NCBI RefSeq assembly: GCF_013607485.1
Contig: NZ_SCHP01000001.1
Location: forward strand, 1-64,000
Direction: 5' to 3'
DNA from: Bombilactobacillus bombi
GTDB lineage: Bacteria > Bacillota > Bacilli > Lactobacillales > Lactobacillaceae
Length of the DNA: 64,000 nt
This document shows, piece after piece, positions 61,825 through 64,000 of the stretch. The translations under genes and the position numbers were made by a program. The notes beneath the pieces were generated by a model. It worked only from the letters and a program-made list of their open reading frames with translations. It was not told the DNA's origin and searched no databases. Numbering within the stretch: the stretch's first letter is position 1; every line of letters starts with the position of its first letter.

Positions 61825-62625
61825 TTAACTTTGGCCCCTTTGAAACTGGCGGGGAGTCAAGTGATTATGCTCCCGAAACAGTTTAATAAAGTGCGATACA
61901 TCTTCAAAGCCAGTAGCGGCAGCAATTTCTTGAATTTGCAATTCTGGTTTTGAAAGCATTAGGGCTTTAGCTTGGCGTAAGCGATAATCTGTTAAATATT
62001 GTAAGGGCGTCATGTTAAAGTAGTTCTTAAAAACTTTATTAGTATGCGAAACAGAAAATTGGGTTACGGCTTGCAATTGCTGATTAGTAATCTTCTGTGA
62101 ATAATGGCGATGAATATAAGCCACTAAAGGCTGCACAATTGCCTTTTGCGAAAAAGTTAGCGGCGTTTGGGGAACTCTTTGTTGCAACAACAATAAAAAA
62201 TTATAAATAATCTGAGATTGTAAAATAGTGGCGGCAGCATCATCTTGTTGAAAACAGTCATAATGCTCTTGCAAATATCCTGTGGTGGAAGCATCTAAAT
62301 GAAAACGAGCAAAGGGTTGAGGAAATAGATAATTAACTATCGGTGCCGCCAAAGCCCCTGAAAAAGTTAAAAAGGCGGTCTGCCACGTTTGATTTGCCCA
62401 CGGATAATATTGGTGAGCAACAAAGGGTGCTAACAATACACCTTCATGCGCTTTTAACAAAAAATGCTGTTGACCAATAATTATTTTTCCAACACCAGCT
62501 TCTGTCTGCAGCCAATGATAAAAAGGATAACCGTGACTGCGTCTAACGGGCGTTTGGGTCCAATGATAGCCGACAGTTTCGCCGGACAATGGTAAAGTAG
62601 TATTTAAGCGAGTTACAATCCGCAT
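61825..62625 (-). CDS. AraC family regulator
   Basis: 266 residues. An N-terminal cupin-like sensor (about 10-150, GVGKIIIGQQHFLLKAHEGVLLAPFVAHQYYPW) is followed by two C-terminal HTH motifs (about 165-262, KITNQQLQAVTQFSVSHTNKVFKNYFNMTPLQYLTDYRLRQAKALM; IQEIAAATGFEDVSHFIKLFREHNHLTPRQFQ). Divergent from the beta-galactosidase gene, so it is likely its activator in response to a galactoside. Its stop lies one base from that of the convergent ArsR-like gene. Ribosome site AAGGAGC. Confidence 0.88.
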   Translation of the reverse strand: MRIVTRLNTTLPLSGETVGYHWTQTPVRRSHGYPFYHWLQTEAGVGKIIIGQQHFLLKAHEGVLLAPFVAHQYYPWANQTWQTAFLTFSGALAAPIVNYLFPQPFARFHLDASTTGYLQEHYDCFQQDDAAATILQSQIIYNFLLLLQQRVPQTPLTFSQKAIVQPLVAYIHRHYSQKITNQQLQAVTQFSVSHTNKVFKNYFNMTPLQYLTDYRLRQAKALMLSKPELQIQEIAAATGFEDVSHFIKLFREHNHLTPRQFQRGQS

Positions 62626-62815
62626 AGAATTTTTGCTCCTTTTATATAATCAACTAGACATATTTAAAATTTAGCAAAGACTAATTAAATAGTATTTAAT
62701 ACGCTATCATTAAATTGCTTTTATGAATTAAAATCACCTATTTTAAGCGAAAATTATCATATTAAATTGCCAAATAGTCTTCTATAATTTACCTTAAAAA
62801 TTAGGGAGGACAATC

Positions 62816-64000
62816 ATGCAGCCTAAATTATCTTGGCTAGATGACCCTGAAGTCTTTCGGGTTGGCCAACTAGAGGCCCACAGCGACCATCAATTTTTTC
62901 AGAATATAACCGAATGTCAGCAAAATCAGAGCAGCTTCGTGCAATCATTAAATGGCACTTGGCAGTTTAAGTTTTCACCTAATCCCCAAGTGCGTCCAAG
63001 TAATTTTTACCAAGAAAGTTTTCAGGCCGATAATTTTGATACCATACAAGTTCCGCAACATATTGAATTAGCTGGCTTCAGCCAAATTCACTATATCAAC
63101 ACGTTTTATCCTTGGGAAGGTAAGCAATTTCGGCGGCCGCCTTATACATTGGAAAATGAGCAGCTAGAAGCAGGATTATTCAGCCAAAGCGCTGATAATC
63201 ACGTGGGTTCATACTTAAAGCGCTTTGACTTAAAACCTTCATTACAAAACAAAAAAATTCGTTTACGTTTTGAGGGGGTTGAAAGAGCTTTTTATGTGTG
63301 GCTAAACGGACATTTCTTAGGCTATGCCGAAGACAGTTTTACTCCGGCAGAATTTGATTTGACCCCGTATATAAAAAATAAAAATAACAAATTAGCCGTG
63401 GAAGTCTATAAATATAGTACCGCAGCTTTCATTGAAGACCAGGATTTTTTCCGCTTTTTCGGAATCTTTCGCGATGTTCAATTAATCGCCCAACCTTCAG
63501 TACACGTTGAAGATTTAACTATTAAGCCCACAGTAGACGCTGATGGAACTACCGGTAAAGTTCAGCTACAATTTAAAATTGCTCAATCGGACCCAGCAGA
63601 AATCAAAGTAGTTATTAAAGATCAGCAAGGTCAAGAAATTTTTAATACTCAAGCCAAGACCAACTCTCAACTTACTTTACCAGCGATTACTGTCAATGAC
63701 CTTCATCTCTGGTCCCATAACCAACCCTATTTATACCAACTAGAGTTATCCATACTTAAAGATAATACCGTTCAAGAAGTTGTACCTTACCAATTTGGAT
63801 TTCGCAAAATTGAAATTAAAAATAAAGTAATTTATTTAAATAACAAACGTCTCATTATTAAGGGAGTTAACCGCCACGAATGGAACGCTCATAGTGGCCG
63901 AGTAATTTCTAAAAATGATATGTTGGAAGATTTGGCAATTATGCAAGCCAATAATATTAATGCTGTTCGTACTTCGCATTATCCTAATCAAATCTACTGG
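62816..64000 (+). CDS. lacL: Beta-galactosidase large subunit LacL (partial)
   Basis: The first 395 codons are present and the frame runs off the window. GH2 architecture: sugar-binding domain (about 40-220, SFVQSLNGTWQFKFS; YPWEGKQFRRPPY; GSYLKRFDL; FEGVERAFYVWLNGHFLGYAEDSFTPAEFDLTPY), immunoglobulin-like domain (about 225-335), and the start of the TIM barrel (VNRHEWNAHSGRVISKNDMLEDLAIMQANNINAVRTSHYPNQIYW). The N-terminus matches the LacL subunit of heterodimeric lactobacillar enzymes, which need a separate LacM. The catalytic glutamates lie beyond the window. Ribosome site TTAGGGAGG. A TATAAT is present at 62783-62788. Confidence 0.9.
   Translation, partial: MQPKLSWLDDPEVFRVGQLEAHSDHQFFQNITECQQNQSSFVQSLNGTWQFKFSPNPQVRPSNFYQESFQADNFDTIQVPQHIELAGFSQIHYINTFYPWEGKQFRRPPYTLENEQLEAGLFSQSADNHVGSYLKRFDLKPSLQNKKIRLRFEGVERAFYVWLNGHFLGYAEDSFTPAEFDLTPYIKNKNNKLAVEVYKYSTAAFIEDQDFFRFFGIFRDVQLIAQPSVHVEDLTIKPTVDADGTTGKVQLQFKIAQSDPAEIKVVIKDQQGQEIFNTQAKTNSQLTLPAITVNDLHLWSHNQPYLYQLELSILKDNTVQEVVPYQFGFRKIEIKNKVIYLNNKRLIIKGVNRHEWNAHSGRVISKNDMLEDLAIMQANNINAVRTSHYPNQIYW

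Noticed and set aside
1-64000. CRISPR arrays, rRNA, tRNA, prophage or integrase genes
   Set aside because: No regularly spaced direct repeats, no tRNA cloverleaf, no rRNA sequence and no integrase, terminase or capsid motif was found on either strand.

Overview
The window is AT-rich Firmicutes DNA from a lactic acid bacterium, most likely a member of the Lactobacillaceae. The support is a LacL-type beta-galactosidase, GH51 arabinofuranosidase, OpuC osmolyte transporter, ThiT under a TPP riboswitch, a HrcA/CIRCE-controlled small heat-shock protein, WxL and SLAP-domain surface proteins, CPBP proteases, and strong Shine-Dalgarno sites with many GTG/TTG starts. The large accessory surface proteins and sugar loci would suit a host- or insect-associated lineage such as Bombilactobacillus, but I cannot fix the genus.

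Layout. 1-2.9 kb: a structured repeat element, a HIT-like DUF4931 protein, a broken small HTH gene and coaBC. 3-11.8 kb: a sugar-amine locus with a GntR/UTRA regulator, a LevR-type sigma-54 activator, a complete mannose-family PTS (IIA, IIB, IIC, IID), a SIS-domain deglycase-like enzyme, a HAD phosphatase and a frameshifted oxidoreductase. 12-19.7 kb: two very large secreted WxL-type proteins on the minus strand, followed by about 0.8 kb of gene-free, repeat-bearing DNA. 20.5-24.5 kb: MupG-like DUF871 protein, lipoate-protein ligase 1, and two tandem ThiT paralogues behind one TPP riboswitch. 24.5-33 kb: TerC, the opuC operon with a cre-like site, Hsp20 with CIRCE, MarR plus a DHA2 efflux pump, a 2-hydroxyacid dehydrogenase and a LOG-family protein.

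33.3-40.6 kb is a defence island. It has a complete DpnII-type GATC restriction-modification set (dpnM, dpnA and the endonuclease). Immediately downstream on the same strand is an unusual triad: a DndD-like SMC protein whose ATP-binding motifs are all degenerate, an unrecognised 152-residue protein, and an Mrr-type nuclease. A wrecked second dpnA lies divergently on the other side of dpnM. This is the best candidate for an undescribed system here.

40.6-64 kb: a maltose-type module (GH13 glucosidase, SLC45-like permease, LacI regulator with paired operators), lipoate ligase 2, an acyltransferase-3 membrane protein, a three-repeat SLAP surface protein with a divergent XRE regulator and a shared palindromic operator, signal peptidase I, a CPBP protease, an XRE/DUF3278 pair, and an oligopeptide-binding lipoprotein behind a structured leader RNA of unrecognised type. 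Next come an APC permease, a LacY-like symporter with a GH51 arabinofuranosidase and a divergent ArsR-like regulator, and finally an AraC regulator divergent from lacL, which runs off the window.
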